Below, one piece after another: positions 9,000 through 19,077 of a DNA stretch of 64,000 bases. The stretch comes from CAWGMT01 sp963823675 (GTDB lineage: Bacteria; Planctomycetota; Planctomycetia; Isosphaerales; Isosphaeraceae), in contig CAWGMT010000016.1 of assembly GCA_963823675.1 (NCBI GenBank), positions 372,001 to 436,000 on the forward strand. Reading direction: 5' to 3'. The notes beneath the pieces were generated by a model. That model was not told where the DNA came from and did no database searches. It saw only the letters and a program-made list of their open reading frames with translations. Both the position numbers and the translations under genes were made by a program. Within the stretch, counting starts at the first letter, position 1. Each line of letters opens with the position of its first letter.

Positions 9000-9150
9000 G
9001 GGAGGTAGCCCTCGATCAGAAGCGCTCTCATAGCCGGGTGGGTGTCATCGGGCACCGAGTCGATCATCGAGAGCAAAGGATCCATGACGATATCTCAACC
9101 AAGGCCTGACTCAGAGCGGGCTTCGCCGCGGTGAACGAACGCTGCGGGCT

Positions 9151-9708
9151 CTATTCGAAGAACCGTCCCACGCGGACGCTGAAGCCTTCCAGAATGCCCG
9201 GAAGGACCAGCTCTTCCTCGGCTCCCAGAGTCTTCGGCGGGTCATCGGAGCTGAAAAGATGGGCGATCTTGTGTTCGGGATCAAGGACGACGACGACCAG
9301 GACGCCGGCATTCAGATATTCCGAAACTTTTTCGAGGATCACACGCCAACGATCGTTGGCCGAGCGAACCTCAACAATGAACTCGGGCACTTCGGGCCCA
9401 TAGCCCGTCGGCAGGGTGCCCTTGGGGAGTCGGGAGTAGCTGTAGTAGGCAACATCGGCCCCTCGCACCGTATCGGGATCGCGTTCGGTGATCACGCCCG
9501 AGTCGTTGCAGATCACACGGCCGATATCCTGTGCGTTGACGAAGTTGCCGAGAATTCGATCGGCCCTGCCACAGACATAACCATGCCTTCGATCGGGCAC
9601 CGACATTGCGACGATCTTCCCCTGGACCAATTCCTCAGGATGACCAGGATCGGGCCGCCGGCAAAATTGCTCGGCCGTCATCAGTTCGACCATCTCGGCG
9701 GTCGCCAT
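9151..9708 (-). CDS. Uma2-family (DUF820) putative restriction endonuclease-like protein
   Basis: 185 residues. It shows the Uma2 pattern: MTAEQF near the N-terminus, then a short acidic segment (EELVQGKIV), a conserved GADVAYYSYSRLP and the PD-(D/E)XK-like core around PEFIVEVRSANDRW, ending in a V-L-P-G strand. The usual second catalytic lysine (E-V-K) is arginine here (EVR), so nuclease activity is uncertain. Such genes occur in many copies in planctomycetes and cyanobacteria, commonly unlinked to restriction systems. It sits between the aminotransferase and the carrier gene, possibly as a later insertion into that operon. No partner gene is visible. Confidence 0.8.
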   Translation of the reverse strand: MATAEMVELMTAEQFCRRPDPGHPEELVQGKIVAMSVPDRRHGYVCGRADRILGNFVNAQDIGRVICNDSGVITERDPDTVRGADVAYYSYSRLPKGTLPTGYGPEVPEFIVEVRSANDRWRVILEKVSEYLNAGVLVVVVLDPEHKIAHLFSSDDPPKTLGAEEELVLPGILEGFSVRVGRFFE

Positions 9709-9826
9709 CGCGCACCTCCCTCACCTTTCAATACCGGATTATCGTCGATCGCCCGTTCTCACTCCATCCCAACTGGCGCGTGGCCTTTATAGCGGCGAAA
9801 GGCGACACTCATTTTCGCGCAGCGCG

Positions 9827-11102
9827 TTACCATCTCCCGAACGCCACATAGCATCCCACCGCCCCGACAACCGACATGGAAAGCCCCCAGCAGAGCAACT
9901 GGTTGAAGAGCAACCGTCGGTCGACCGTGATCGGCGCCGCAGCAATACAGAGAGCGCCGATCGTCGACAGCGGCGAGACATCCACCAGGTGGCCGCCGAT
10001 CAGGATCGACGATGCAATCGCCAGCGGATTGCCGCCGCCCAGCTTGGCGACCAGGCCGGGAACGCCGGGTAGAAACGCCGGCAGCACGACTCCCGACGTG
10101 CTGCTATAGACCGAGACCAAGCCGGTTACGAGTGCGATCAAGCCGGTGACCGTCCGATGCGTCGCGAACCGAGCCAGGATCGTGGTGAACAGGTCGATTC
10201 CTCCGGTCTTTTCCAGGAGCGATGTCAGTACGGTCACCCCGCAGACCATCATGATCACGCTCCAGGGCAAGGCCGGAACAACCGGCTTCTCGTCGGTGAC
10301 CTTAGCCAGCGTGAGCAACGCGGCCGTGGCGATCGCACCCAGCCCGATGTGCACCCGAAATCCGATCACGCCGACAACCAGCGCCGCGATCGCTCCCAGT
10401 GTTACCCAGTGCCTGGCAGCCAGGGGCGCGGTCCGGTCGAGCGAGCCGCGATCGGAATCATCGTCCCCATGGGTTTGACCAAAGAGCCGCAGACCGCCGA
10501 AGGCCATGTAGCCAGCACCTGCGACCAGAACGTTGGCCGCCAGGTTATAGAGGTAATTCTGTCGCTCGAATCCCGACATCCCCATGCGAGCCATCAGGCT
10601 ATTGGCGATGATCCCCGTCGGGGCAATCGGCGAAAGGGCCCCGGCCACGCAGCCGTGGGCCACCATGATCGTCAGGAGAAAGGGAGGGACCTTGGCCCGC
10701 TCGGCCACGGCCATGGCCAGGGGGGCAACCAGCGCGGCGGTGGCGATATTGCCGGCCCCGATCGATGCCACGCTCGCCGAAAGGCCGAAAAAGACGATCG
10801 GAACCCAGCCTGTGTTGCCCCGGCAGATTCGAAAGCGCTGCCCGAACCACGTGGTCCAGCGTTCCATTCGCTCGAGCCAGGGCAAAAAGCAGGGTCACTC
10901 CCACCAGTGTCAGGAACAATTCCGTCGGGAAACCGCCCAGCAGGTCGCTGATCTTGAAGGTTCGTCCCCAGAAGGGCGCGACGTACACGCCGATCACCCA
11001 GGCGAGTGCCAGCGAGAGAAACCCCGGATTCACCGCGGTGGTGCAGCTTGCGGCGATCACGAGCACCAGGGCTGCCAGGGATATCCAGGCGAGGTCGATC
11101 AT
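9827..11102 (-). pseudogene. MatC-like dicarboxylate/malonate carrier, frameshifted
   Basis: The N-terminal part starts at ATG 11100-11102 (MIDLAWISLAALVLV) and contains the MatC N-terminal domain signature GGFPTELFLTLVGVTLLFA followed by ARANGTLDHVVRAAL. The frame then shifts by one base near 10830-10840, within a CTTTC run, and continues in another frame as RICRGNTGWVPIVFFGLSASVASIG to the end. Joined, it is a polytopic protein of about 424 residues with about 12 hydrophobic segments, matching the rhizobial malonate carrier family. The ATG overlaps the stop of the ligase gene (ATGA), as expected for a MatB-MatC pair. If the shift is a sequencing artefact the carrier is intact. The transported acid could be another dicarboxylate. 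Confidence 0.75.
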
Positions 11103-12615
11103 CGCGACGAAATCCGATCCCGCAGCTCGTGACGCAATACTTTTCCCAGAGCGTTTCGCGGCAGGCTCGCCACGAAAACAATGTCGGCCGGCCGCTGGTA
11201 GTGGATCAGCCGGCTGCTCAAGTACGTGCGGAGGGAGTGCTCCGAGAGCGCCTCGCCCTTGCGCACGACGGCTGCCACCACGCGTTCCCCGCGCAGCCGG
11301 TCGGGCACGCCGACCACGGCGGATTCGCGCACGCCGGCACACTCGTTGATCACTCGTTCGACGACTTGTGGGTATACGTTGTACCCATTGGTGATGATCA
11401 AATCGTGCTTACGCCCGACGAGTGTCAAGAAGCCGTTGGCATCACGGCAGCCCAGGTCGCCCGTGTCGAACCATCCGGAAGCAAACGCAAGGCGAGTGGC
11501 TTCGGGCTTGTGCCAGTATTCGCGAAACAAGTTCGGACCACGAAGCTGGACCGAGCCCGGCTCACCGGTCCCTGACGGCGTGCCGTCATCCTTGATCAGG
11601 CGCAGCTCGATGCCGGCCAGCGGGATCCCGACCGAGCCTTGCGGCCAGGGCCCATCGAGCGGCAAGCTGGTGATGACGTGCGCTTCGGTCATCCCATATC
11701 GGTTGATCACCGGCCGGCCCAGGATGGCCTCCAGCTCGGGAAGGACCTCGGGGCGGATCGGCGCCGATCCGCAGGTAAAAAGCCGGACGCCGCTCCATTG
11801 CCGCGCCTGCTCGCGGAAGTCAGGCTCGTCGAGGAAGCTGTAATAAAATGTGGGAATACTCAAAAAAACGGTCCCACGCCCCACGGTTTCCAGCGTCCGC
11901 CGGGCCTGGAATGAGTCTTCCAGAAGCATACGGCATCCTGTCAGGAGGCTCAGGTGCGCTCCGAACGAGAGACCGTGGATGTGGAAAAGCGGCAGGGCGT
12001 TGACCACAACGTCGTCGGGCGTGATCCGCCACGCGGCTTGCAGCGATCTGATGCTCGCAGCAAGGTTGGCATGCGTGTGCACGACGCCCTTGGGGCGTCC
12101 GGTCGTACCTGAGCTATAAATCATCAGGCAAGGGCTCTCGCGGCCGATTTCCGGCTCGGAGAATGGGCTCGCCGGAGCATTCCAGGCCGCGGAGTCGTCC
12201 AGCACGTCGCGCAGATCGGGCAGATCAGCTTGCAGCGATTCCACAATCGGCCGCTGGGCGTCACCCACGACGGCAACCCGCGCACCACTGTCTTGCAGGA
12301 AGTAACGCAGCTCCTCGCCTGTGAACCGAGGGTTCAGGGGCAGGGAAATGGCCCCTGCGTAAATCGCTCCCAGGTGCGCGGCCAGGAATGGGAGCTTCTC
12401 CGGGGTTGCGATGGCCACCCGGTCACCTGGCTCGACGCCCAACTGGCGCAGCCGTGCGGCTGCGCGCGAGCCCGAGCATCAAGATCCCCATAGGTCAGTG
12501 AGATCTCGTTGTAATCGATCGCCGCCGCCTGGGGTTGGGCCGCGAAAATCGCCCGCAGCTCGGCGATGAAGTGCCCCGATCGGTCCCCATGATTTTCCTG
12601 TGACGCGTCGGACAT
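11099..12615 (-). pseudogene. Acyl-CoA synthetase, malonyl-CoA synthetase (MatB)-like, with a frameshift near the N-terminus
   Basis: AMP-forming ligase. The P-loop-like A3 motif (YSSGTTGRPKG), the A5 motif (NRYGMTE), the A7/A8 region (GWFDTGDLG, GRKHDLIITNGYNVYP) and the C-terminal PRNALGKV with its adenylation lysine are all present. ALPLFHIHGL, GSAPIRPE and YNVYP are close to the malonyl-CoA synthetase subgroup. Start ATG 12613-12615 (MSDASQEN) has GGGGAGAGG seven bases upstream. After LTYGDLDARARA (about 12450-12470) the frame changes within a CGCGCG run; removing one CG unit gives a conserved AAARLRQLGVEPGDRVAI. The downstream 447 codons are open. Likely product: malonyl-CoA or a similar acyl-CoA from acid taken up by the adjacent carrier. 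Confidence 0.75.
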
Positions 12616-12958
12616 CGGCTGCCTCTCCCCACGATGATCCGCACGGGCTCGCCTTGTGCCATCGCTTGCCCCTGGTCGGGATCCCGTTCGATCATGGCTC
12701 GGCTCCAGCACGATCCTACCGAACGAGCGGCGGAGTGGACAGGGGTTGAACCGGAGTCGCAGCCGACGCGTGAGAGCTAAGGATCTGGGCAGAAGTAAGT
12801 GGCCGGAAGAGTCGTCTTTCGCAGAGCGAAAGGCGGCACTTATTGTTGCGCAGCGCCTGAGCTGCTTCTCTTGCCTCGTTACTCGGGTGCCGGTTATTGC
12901 TACAATTCATGGGAATCTAACGGCATGACTGGAGCTCTCGGCAGAAGAAAGGGGCTGC
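12616..12958. other. Divergent intergenic region with a hairpin and a dispersed repeat
   Basis: It lies between the start of the ligase (minus) and the start of the metallo-beta-lactamase gene (plus), so both promoters should be here; I cannot place -10/-35 boxes. It holds a 7-bp stem hairpin (CTTTCGC-AGA-GCGAAAG, 12816-12832) and, continuing to 12856, a 31-bp repeat that matches 9795-9825 with four differences. GAAAGGGG before ATG 12959 is a good ribosome site for the plus gene. Confidence 0.55.
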
Positions 12959-14596
12959 ATGCGGGCATTGACAGGGCACTGGGCCCGAGGATGGACGCGG
13001 CTTGTCACTTTGACCTTCCTCATCACGGCCATCCTGCTCGTCGTGGGCCGAGGGGGAGATTTCTTCCGCAGGCTCGAGCCGTATTCTGCCAGCCGGGTAC
13101 CGCGGCTTGGCCGTTCGGCCGTCACGATCGTGCCGGGGATTCACCTCCTCGGAGGCCTGTCGCCCTCGGTTGCCTATGTCGTCGAGACTTCACAAGGCTT
13201 GGTCCTGGTTGATTCGGGCCTGGACAGCGAGGCCAGACTGCTCAAGTCGCAGATGGCCGAGCTTGGGCTCGACTGGAACCGCGTGCGAGCCGTCCTGCTG
13301 ACACACGTCCACGGGGACCACTCGGGGGGGGCCCAATCGCTGCGAGCGGCCACCCAGGCCAGGATCTACGCCGGGGAGGGTGATGTGCCCGTTCTGCAAA
13401 CCGGCCAGCCGCGTGAAGCGTTTTTTAGCACCTATTACATGCCGGACAACACGCCACATCCGACGACCATCGATGTGCCGCTCAAAGGTGGAGAAACCCT
13501 CGATTTCGGCGACATCCGCATCCGCTGCATCGCCACCCCTGGCCATACACCCGGCAGCGTTTGCTATCTGCTGGAACGGCAGAATCTGCGTGCCTTGTTT
13601 GCGGGGGACGTGATCATGATGCTGCGCGGCGATGAAGTACCGCGCACTGAGCTGGGCAAACCGCTCGGCACTTATTCAGCCTACCTGGCACCCCGCTATC
13701 GCGGCAACGCGCACGACTCGCTCGACTCGCTGCGACGGCTGCGCGGCCTGCCGGTCCCCGATCTGGTGTTGCCCGGACACCCGGGCGCTGATGTAACTCC
13801 TCAGAGCCCTCGCCTCTCGCAAGCGAGCTGGGAAGCACTCCTGGATCGGGGAATTCGCGACATGGAGGTGCTCCTCGCCCGATACGAGGCTGACGGGGCT
13901 CTTTTCCTGGACGGAATCCCCAAGCAGCTTCTACCCGACTTGTATTACCTGGGAGACTTCGGCGGCGCGGCCATCTACGGTTTTTTCGCGTCGTCCAAGT
14001 TTTTCTTGGTCGACGCTCCCGGTGGGCCGGGGCTCGTTGAGTTTGTAAGCGCGCGGCTTCGACAGCTTGGCCGGGAGCCAGTGGCCCCGACTGCCGTCTT
14101 GCTGACCTCGTGCGGCCCGCAGGCAACCGCCGGCCTCAAGCAACTCGTCGAGACGTGGCACTCTCAGGTCGTGGCCTCGCCGGTCGACTTCGAGAAGCTC
14201 AGGGAGGTGTGTCCGGCGGCTACCATCATGGTTTCCGCCTGGGAGTTATCAGACCGAGGTTGGTTTTCCGTGTCGCCGATTTCCCTGCTCGGGCGTGGCG
14301 AGGAGGCGATCGCGTATCAACTTCCGTGGCGCGGAAGAACCGTCCTCTTTTCCGGTCGCATCCCCGTCAAGGCCAATCACGACGCCCAGGAACGCCTGGT
14401 CGCCGACCTCGTGAGCCCCAGAGGCGATCTGCGCGCCTATTTCAGCTCCATGACCCGGCTCCAAAGCCTGCATCCCGATCTCTGGCTGCCCACAAACCCC
14501 GCCGATGGTCAGAACGCGAATCTGTACGACAAGGACTGGGAACGGACGATTGAAGATAATCTGTATGTCATAAAACTCATTATATCCAGTCGATAG
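12959..14596 (+). CDS. Membrane-anchored metallo-beta-lactamase-fold hydrolase
   Basis: 545 residues with an N-terminal membrane helix (about 13-30, LVTLTFLITAILLVVG). The metal-binding motif THVHGDH is at 115-121, followed by TPGHTPGS and the bridging aspartate in LFAGDV, so the first domain (about 55-265) has an intact two-metal site of the glyoxalase-II type. Residues about 310-545 resemble a second, degenerate copy of the fold without an HxHxDH motif. The ATG follows a GAAAGGGG ribosome site. The next gene starts 14 bases after the stop, so the enzyme is probably made with the two CRTAC1-like proteins and faces the periplasm. Substrate unknown; a family member acting on lactones, thioesters or sulfur compounds cannot be chosen from sequence. 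Confidence 0.85.
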   Translation: MRALTGHWARGWTRLVTLTFLITAILLVVGRGGDFFRRLEPYSASRVPRLGRSAVTIVPGIHLLGGLSPSVAYVVETSQGLVLVDSGLDSEARLLKSQMAELGLDWNRVRAVLLTHVHGDHSGGAQSLRAATQARIYAGEGDVPVLQTGQPREAFFSTYYMPDNTPHPTTIDVPLKGGETLDFGDIRIRCIATPGHTPGSVCYLLERQNLRALFAGDVIMMLRGDEVPRTELGKPLGTYSAYLAPRYRGNAHDSLDSLRRLRGLPVPDLVLPGHPGADVTPQSPRLSQASWEALLDRGIRDMEVLLARYEADGALFLDGIPKQLLPDLYYLGDFGGAAIYGFFASSKFFLVDAPGGPGLVEFVSARLRQLGREPVAPTAVLLTSCGPQATAGLKQLVETWHSQVVASPVDFEKLREVCPAATIMVSAWELSDRGWFSVSPISLLGRGEEAIAYQLPWRGRTVLFSGRIPVKANHDAQERLVADLVSPRGDLRAYFSSMTRLQSLHPDLWLPTNPADGQNANLYDKDWERTIEDNLYVIKLIISSR

Positions 14597-14609
14597 GCGG
14601 TGACGAACG

Positions 14610-17027
14610 ATGCGATCGCTGGTCCGAATCTTGCTCGTCAGCCTGTTCTGCGCGGCGGTCGCCGCCGGAGTGATTGTCTGGGTACTGGACCTGACGCCGT
14701 GGACCGCAAGTCGGACCGGCCGTTCCAGGGAGGTGATCAAGGCTGTTCACGACGGTCGGGACGTTTCCCCTGGGAACGAATCTCGAGGACGGGAAATGGT
14801 CTACGACCTTGTCCTGGCCACGTTCGAGGATGGCGGTTATGGGACGGCCGTGAAATACATGGCGCCGATCCGCGATCCCAATTCGCTCCAGGAGCTGCGT
14901 GATGCGGTTCGGGGGCGGGGCCGCCGCGGCCTTGCCGTCCTGCGGCCGCAGTACGACAGGCTCCATCTCGACGATCCGCCAACCTCCAAGCAGTTGGAGG
15001 AAAAACTGGCGATGGAGCAGGCAATCGGCTTTCTCCACATGTACGAGGGCAAGTTTCCCGAGGCGGCCTCGTGGATCGAGAAGGCCCTTGCAACCAGTCG
15101 CGACGCGGCGGTTCCAGCCACCGGCCGAATCCGGCTCCTGGCGCTCCTGGGCATCATCGCCATGCGGCGAGGCGAAATCGAGAACTGCCTGGAATGCGTC
15201 GGGCCATCGAGCTGTATCTTCCCGATCGCCAGCGCAGCCATCCATCGCAATCAGGCAGGCTCACGCGATGCCATTCGCTGGTTCACTGCCTATCTCCACG
15301 AGTCGCCCCACGACTTGCGGATCATCTGGCTGCTGAATATCGCCTACATGACGCTGGGCGAGCACCCTGACAAGGTCCCGCCCGAATATTTGCTCCCGGT
15401 CTCTTTGTTTCGTTCGCAGGCGGACGTCGGCCGGTTCGAAAACGTCGCGTCCAGGGTGGGCCTGACCGTGCGCGGACCGAACCTCGCAGGCGGCAGTATC
15501 TTCGACGACTTCACCGGCGATGATTTACCCGACCTCTTCACCACGTCGCTCGACGCCGACCTGGGGGCATCCCTCTACGTGAACCGCGGCGATGGGACGT
15601 TCGAGGACAGGTCGGCCGCGGCCGGCCTGGTCGATCAGGTCTACGCGCTCAACGTCAGGCGAGCCGACTTTGACAATGACGGCGATCTGGACGTCCTGCT
15701 TCTGCGTGGGGGCTGGGAGCAACCTCTCCGTCCTTCCCTGCTCCGAAACCGCGGCGATGGGACCTTCGACGACGTGACTGCTGCCAGCGGCCTGGCCCAC
15801 CCGATCGCGACCGAGTCGGCCGCCTGGGGCGACTACGACAACGACGGATTGCTCGACCTGTTCGTCTGCGGCGAGTACCTCCCGCCGGGCGGCAAGCCGT
15901 CGGCAAAGCCCGGCGACCCCAATAACCGTTGCCGCCTCTATCACAATCAAGGTAATGGCAAGTTCGTCGACGTCGCCGCCCAGGCCGGCGTGGTCAATGA
16001 ACGCTGCGCCAAGGGGTCGGCCTGGGGCGATTATGATGGCGACGGCCATCTCGACCTCTTCGTCTCCAACATGGGCCAGGAGTGCCGCCTCTACCACAAT
16101 GAGGGAAACGGCACGTTCCGCGACATGGCCCCGGAACTGGGCGTTACCGGCGCCGATTTCAGCTTCTCCTGCTGGTTCTGGGATTATGACAACGACGGGC
16201 TGCTGGACCTCTACATCAACGACTACCGGGCGCGGGTTGCCGAGGTTCTCTCAAGCGCCATGAAGGTCAAGATCGAGAATTCGAGCCACCCTCGCCTCTA
16301 TCACAATCTCGGGTCGGGCACATTCCGCGAAGTCTCCCTCGCGGTCGGGCTCGATCGCGCCATGGCGCCGATGGGTGCGAATTTCGGCGATATCGACAAC
16401 GACGGCTTCCTCGACATCTATCTGGGAACAGGCGACATGTCTTACGAAGGCCTGGACGTCAACCTGCTCTTCAAGAACGTCGAGGGCAGCTTTTTCGAGG
16501 ACGTCACGACCTCCTCCGGCACGGGCCATCTTCAGAAGGGGCACGGCGTTTCCTTTGCCGACTGGGACTGCGATGGCGATCTCGACCTGTTCGTGGAGCT
16601 CGGCGGCGCCACTCCGGGCGACCAGGCCTATAACGCCCTGTTCCAGAACCCCGGCCACGGCCGCCATTGGCTCAAGATCAAGCTGATCGGCACCAAGACC
16701 AATCGCTCGGCAATCGGAGCCAGAATCCAGGTCGAGGTAAAGGCGACCGATGGCACGACTCGATCCATCTTTCGGGTGATCGGCAATAACGGCAGTTTCG
16801 GCGGCAACTCTCTGGTCGAGCTGGTCGGACTGGGCGACGCGGTGTCCGCTCTTCGCTTGACGGTAAGCTGGCCGACCAGTAAGACCTCCCAGACCTTCAC
16901 CAACATCCCAGTCGATCAGGCCATCACGATCACCGAAGGGATCGACAAGTACAAGGTACTTCACCAGCGGCCGCTCTCCGCTCCACTGCAATCGAGCTGG
17001 TCAGGACGCACGGGGTGGTTTCAGTGA
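14610..17027 (+). CDS. Secreted FG-GAP/VCBS-repeat protein with ASPIC/UnbV domain (CRTAC1-like), TPR-like N-terminus
   Basis: 805 residues. A signal anchor (about 5-25) is followed by a helical, TPR-like region to about residue 240. Then come repeated FG-GAP/VCBS units with calcium-binding D-x-D-x-D-G loops, for example DFDNDGDLD, DYDNDGLLD, DYDGDGHLD and DIDNDGFLD. The C-terminus carries an ASPIC/UnbV domain (RSAIGARI ... LRLTVSWP). This build is that of a secreted beta-propeller that binds calcium, as in the human CRTAC1 family; the bacterial function is unknown. It lies 14 bases after the metallo-beta-lactamase gene and overlaps the next gene by four bases (GTGA), so three proteins are probably co-expressed. 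Confidence 0.88.
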   Translation: MRSLVRILLVSLFCAAVAAGVIVWVLDLTPWTASRTGRSREVIKAVHDGRDVSPGNESRGREMVYDLVLATFEDGGYGTAVKYMAPIRDPNSLQELRDAVRGRGRRGLAVLRPQYDRLHLDDPPTSKQLEEKLAMEQAIGFLHMYEGKFPEAASWIEKALATSRDAAVPATGRIRLLALLGIIAMRRGEIENCLECVGPSSCIFPIASAAIHRNQAGSRDAIRWFTAYLHESPHDLRIIWLLNIAYMTLGEHPDKVPPEYLLPVSLFRSQADVGRFENVASRVGLTVRGPNLAGGSIFDDFTGDDLPDLFTTSLDADLGASLYVNRGDGTFEDRSAAAGLVDQVYALNVRRADFDNDGDLDVLLLRGGWEQPLRPSLLRNRGDGTFDDVTAASGLAHPIATESAAWGDYDNDGLLDLFVCGEYLPPGGKPSAKPGDPNNRCRLYHNQGNGKFVDVAAQAGVVNERCAKGSAWGDYDGDGHLDLFVSNMGQECRLYHNEGNGTFRDMAPELGVTGADFSFSCWFWDYDNDGLLDLYINDYRARVAEVLSSAMKVKIENSSHPRLYHNLGSGTFREVSLAVGLDRAMAPMGANFGDIDNDGFLDIYLGTGDMSYEGLDVNLLFKNVEGSFFEDVTTSSGTGHLQKGHGVSFADWDCDGDLDLFVELGGATPGDQAYNALFQNPGHGRHWLKIKLIGTKTNRSAIGARIQVEVKATDGTTRSIFRVIGNNGSFGGNSLVELVGLGDAVSALRLTVSWPTSKTSQTFTNIPVDQAITITEGIDKYKVLHQRPLSAPLQSSWSGRTGWFQ

Positions 17028-18727
17028 GGTCAGTCGAGTGGAAGTTCCGGGCCCGAGCCATGCTCGGGGCTGGCTTGGCTGCCGTGATGATCGTCTGTGG
17101 CGGTTGCCGCCAGGATGCGCGCCCGTCGGCTCCCGGAGCCCCAGAACCTGCCGGGCCGTTTGCTTTCCGTGCCCAGGAGCTGCCGTTTCAATACGAACGT
17201 GGCGAAACCGGCGCCGCCTGGCCCGTCGAAACGACCGGTGGCGGCGTCGGCCTGCTCGACTATGACGGCGACGGCCGACTCGACATCTTCCTGGCGCAAG
17301 GCGGGCCTTTGAAGCCGGCACCGTCTTCCGCTCCGCTGGCCGATGTCGTGTTGCACAACCTGGGCGGCGGCCGGTTCGAGGACGTGTCGGATCAGGTGGG
17401 CCTCAGCGCCAGGGGATACGGTCAGGGCGTCGCCGTGGCGGACTACGACGGCGACGGCGACCCTGACGTGTACGTGACACGTTACGGCCGCAATACGCTC
17501 TGGCGCAACGACCGCGACCGGGGTCGGTTCACCGATGTAACCGACCAGGCCGGCGTCGGCTGCCAGAGCTGGAGCCTCGGAGCTGCATTCGCCGACTACG
17601 ATGGCGACGGCGATCTCGATCTCTTCGTGGCGAATTACTTCAAATTCGATCCGGCGCGCGCACCATTCCGGCTCAATCCCATTACTGGAAAGGCCGATTA
17701 CGGCCTGCCGCGCGAATTCGCCGGCCTTCCCGACACCCTCTATCGCAACGAAGGAAACGGCCGCTTTCGCGACGTGACGCAGTTGGCGGGAGTGGCCGGC
17801 TCGGGGCGTGGAATGGGAGTGCTGGCTGCCGACTTGGACGGCGATGGCCGGATCGACTGGCTGGTCGCTAACGACGCCGAAAGTAACGCCCTCTGGCGCA
17901 ACCGGGGAGACGGCACATTTCAGGACGTGGCCGACCAGGCCGGCATCGCCGTCAACGGTCAGGGTCAAGCCGAAGCCAACATGGGAATCGCCTGGGGAGA
18001 CACCGACGGGAATTCCCTGGCCGACGTTCTGATCACACACTTCTTCGGCGAGCACGACACCCTCTGGCGCGCCTATGCCGACTCCCAGAATGGCATCTCT
18101 TACCAGGACCAGACGAGCGAGGCGGGCCTGGCGGCCGACAGCCGGCCTTTGACCGGTTGGGGTACGGTGCTGGCTGACTTCGACCAGGACGGCCATCTGG
18201 ACCTGCTGGTAACCAACGGTCACATCCGCCGCGAGCCGGCCCAGCTCTATCCCTACGAAAATCCGCCGATTCTCTGGCGCAACCAGGGCAATGGCCGCTT
18301 CGCCAACGTCACGGCCACGGCGGGTGCGTACTTCCAGAAACTGCACATGGGACGCGGACTGGCCTGTGGCGACCTCGACGGCGACGGCGACCTCGACGCG
18401 GTCGTCGTCCACCATCATGCGCCCAGCGTCATCCTCTGGAACGAGTCGCCCAGCAAGGGAGATTTCCTCAAGCTCGATCTGCGCGGCTGCGCGCCCAATC
18501 GCGACGCGATCGGAGCCAGACTGACGGCCTACGCCGGCCAGCGATCTCTCATCCGGTCGATCGTGGGCGGAGGCAGCTATATCTCCGCAAGCGACCGCCA
18601 GGTGCATTTTGGTCTGGGGCCTGCTGCTCACGTCGATCGCCTGGAAGTCCGCTGGCCTTCGGGAAAGGTCGAGACGCGGCGGAACCTGCCCGTCAACACC
18701 ACGATCGAGTGGGTTGAAGCAAACTGA
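17024..18727 (+). CDS. CRTAC1-like lipoprotein with FG-GAP/VCBS repeats and ASPIC/UnbV domain
   Basis: About 567 residues. The N-terminus has a lipoprotein signal (AMLGAGLAAVMIVCGGC), so the protein is probably membrane-anchored by the cysteine. The rest is a calcium-binding propeller with VCBS loops (DYDGDGRLD, DYDGDGDPD, DYDGDGDLD, DLDGDGRID, DLDGDGDLD) ending in an ASPIC/UnbV domain (RDAIGARLTAYAG, LEVRWPSGKVETR). The chosen start GTG 17024 overlaps the previous stop as GTGA; another GTG at 17015 is also in frame and adds three residues. It resembles the preceding gene in its second half, pointing to an old duplication. Confidence 0.87.
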   Translation: MRSVEWKFRARAMLGAGLAAVMIVCGGCRQDARPSAPGAPEPAGPFAFRAQELPFQYERGETGAAWPVETTGGGVGLLDYDGDGRLDIFLAQGGPLKPAPSSAPLADVVLHNLGGGRFEDVSDQVGLSARGYGQGVAVADYDGDGDPDVYVTRYGRNTLWRNDRDRGRFTDVTDQAGVGCQSWSLGAAFADYDGDGDLDLFVANYFKFDPARAPFRLNPITGKADYGLPREFAGLPDTLYRNEGNGRFRDVTQLAGVAGSGRGMGVLAADLDGDGRIDWLVANDAESNALWRNRGDGTFQDVADQAGIAVNGQGQAEANMGIAWGDTDGNSLADVLITHFFGEHDTLWRAYADSQNGISYQDQTSEAGLAADSRPLTGWGTVLADFDQDGHLDLLVTNGHIRREPAQLYPYENPPILWRNQGNGRFANVTATAGAYFQKLHMGRGLACGDLDGDGDLDAVVVHHHAPSVILWNESPSKGDFLKLDLRGCAPNRDAIGARLTAYAGQRSLIRSIVGGGSYISASDRQVHFGLGPAAHVDRLEVRWPSGKVETRRNLPVNTTIEWVEAN

Positions 18728-19077
18728 CGCCGGCTTTCGCCAGCATTTCCTTTCCCTCCCCTTCCCCCCTGGGGGAAGGTGGCCCGAAGGGCCGGTTGAG
18801 GGGCGGCTCAACCCCAGGCCGCGATAACGAGTGGCGAGGCGGGGCACACGCCTCGGACACCGTGAATGGCATTCCCTTCCTTTGACAAGTATCCTTCCAG
18901 AGTGCATATCCATACTGGCTGGCTCATTGCGCCGCGGTTTCGACTGGGTGATCCGGTTGCGCATCCGGTTCAATCGATCAACTGGGAACCAGGTATTCCG
19001 GTGCACTGTTCCGCACCAGCCGCCGAACCAATTGAATCGACCCACTCGACCTGCATCGATCGCGGGAAAATCGCGCC
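18728..19077. other. Intergenic region before dnaA, with two GC hairpins
   Basis: 350 bases without a convincing gene. Close to the end of the CRTAC1 operon lies a 9-bp-stem inverted repeat (CCTTCCCCC / GGGGGAAGG, 18760-18779) followed at once by a second (GGCCC-GAA-GGGCC, 18781-18793). They may end transcription or stabilise the mRNA, but no T-run follows. The remainder (18800-19077) shows no DnaA-box cluster and no AT-rich unwinding tract. Confidence 0.5.

Noticed and set aside
8894..9085. 63-codon minus-strand frame overlapping the start of the aminotransferase
   Set aside because: Mostly antisense-free but overlaps conserved coding sequence in another frame; no recognisable product.
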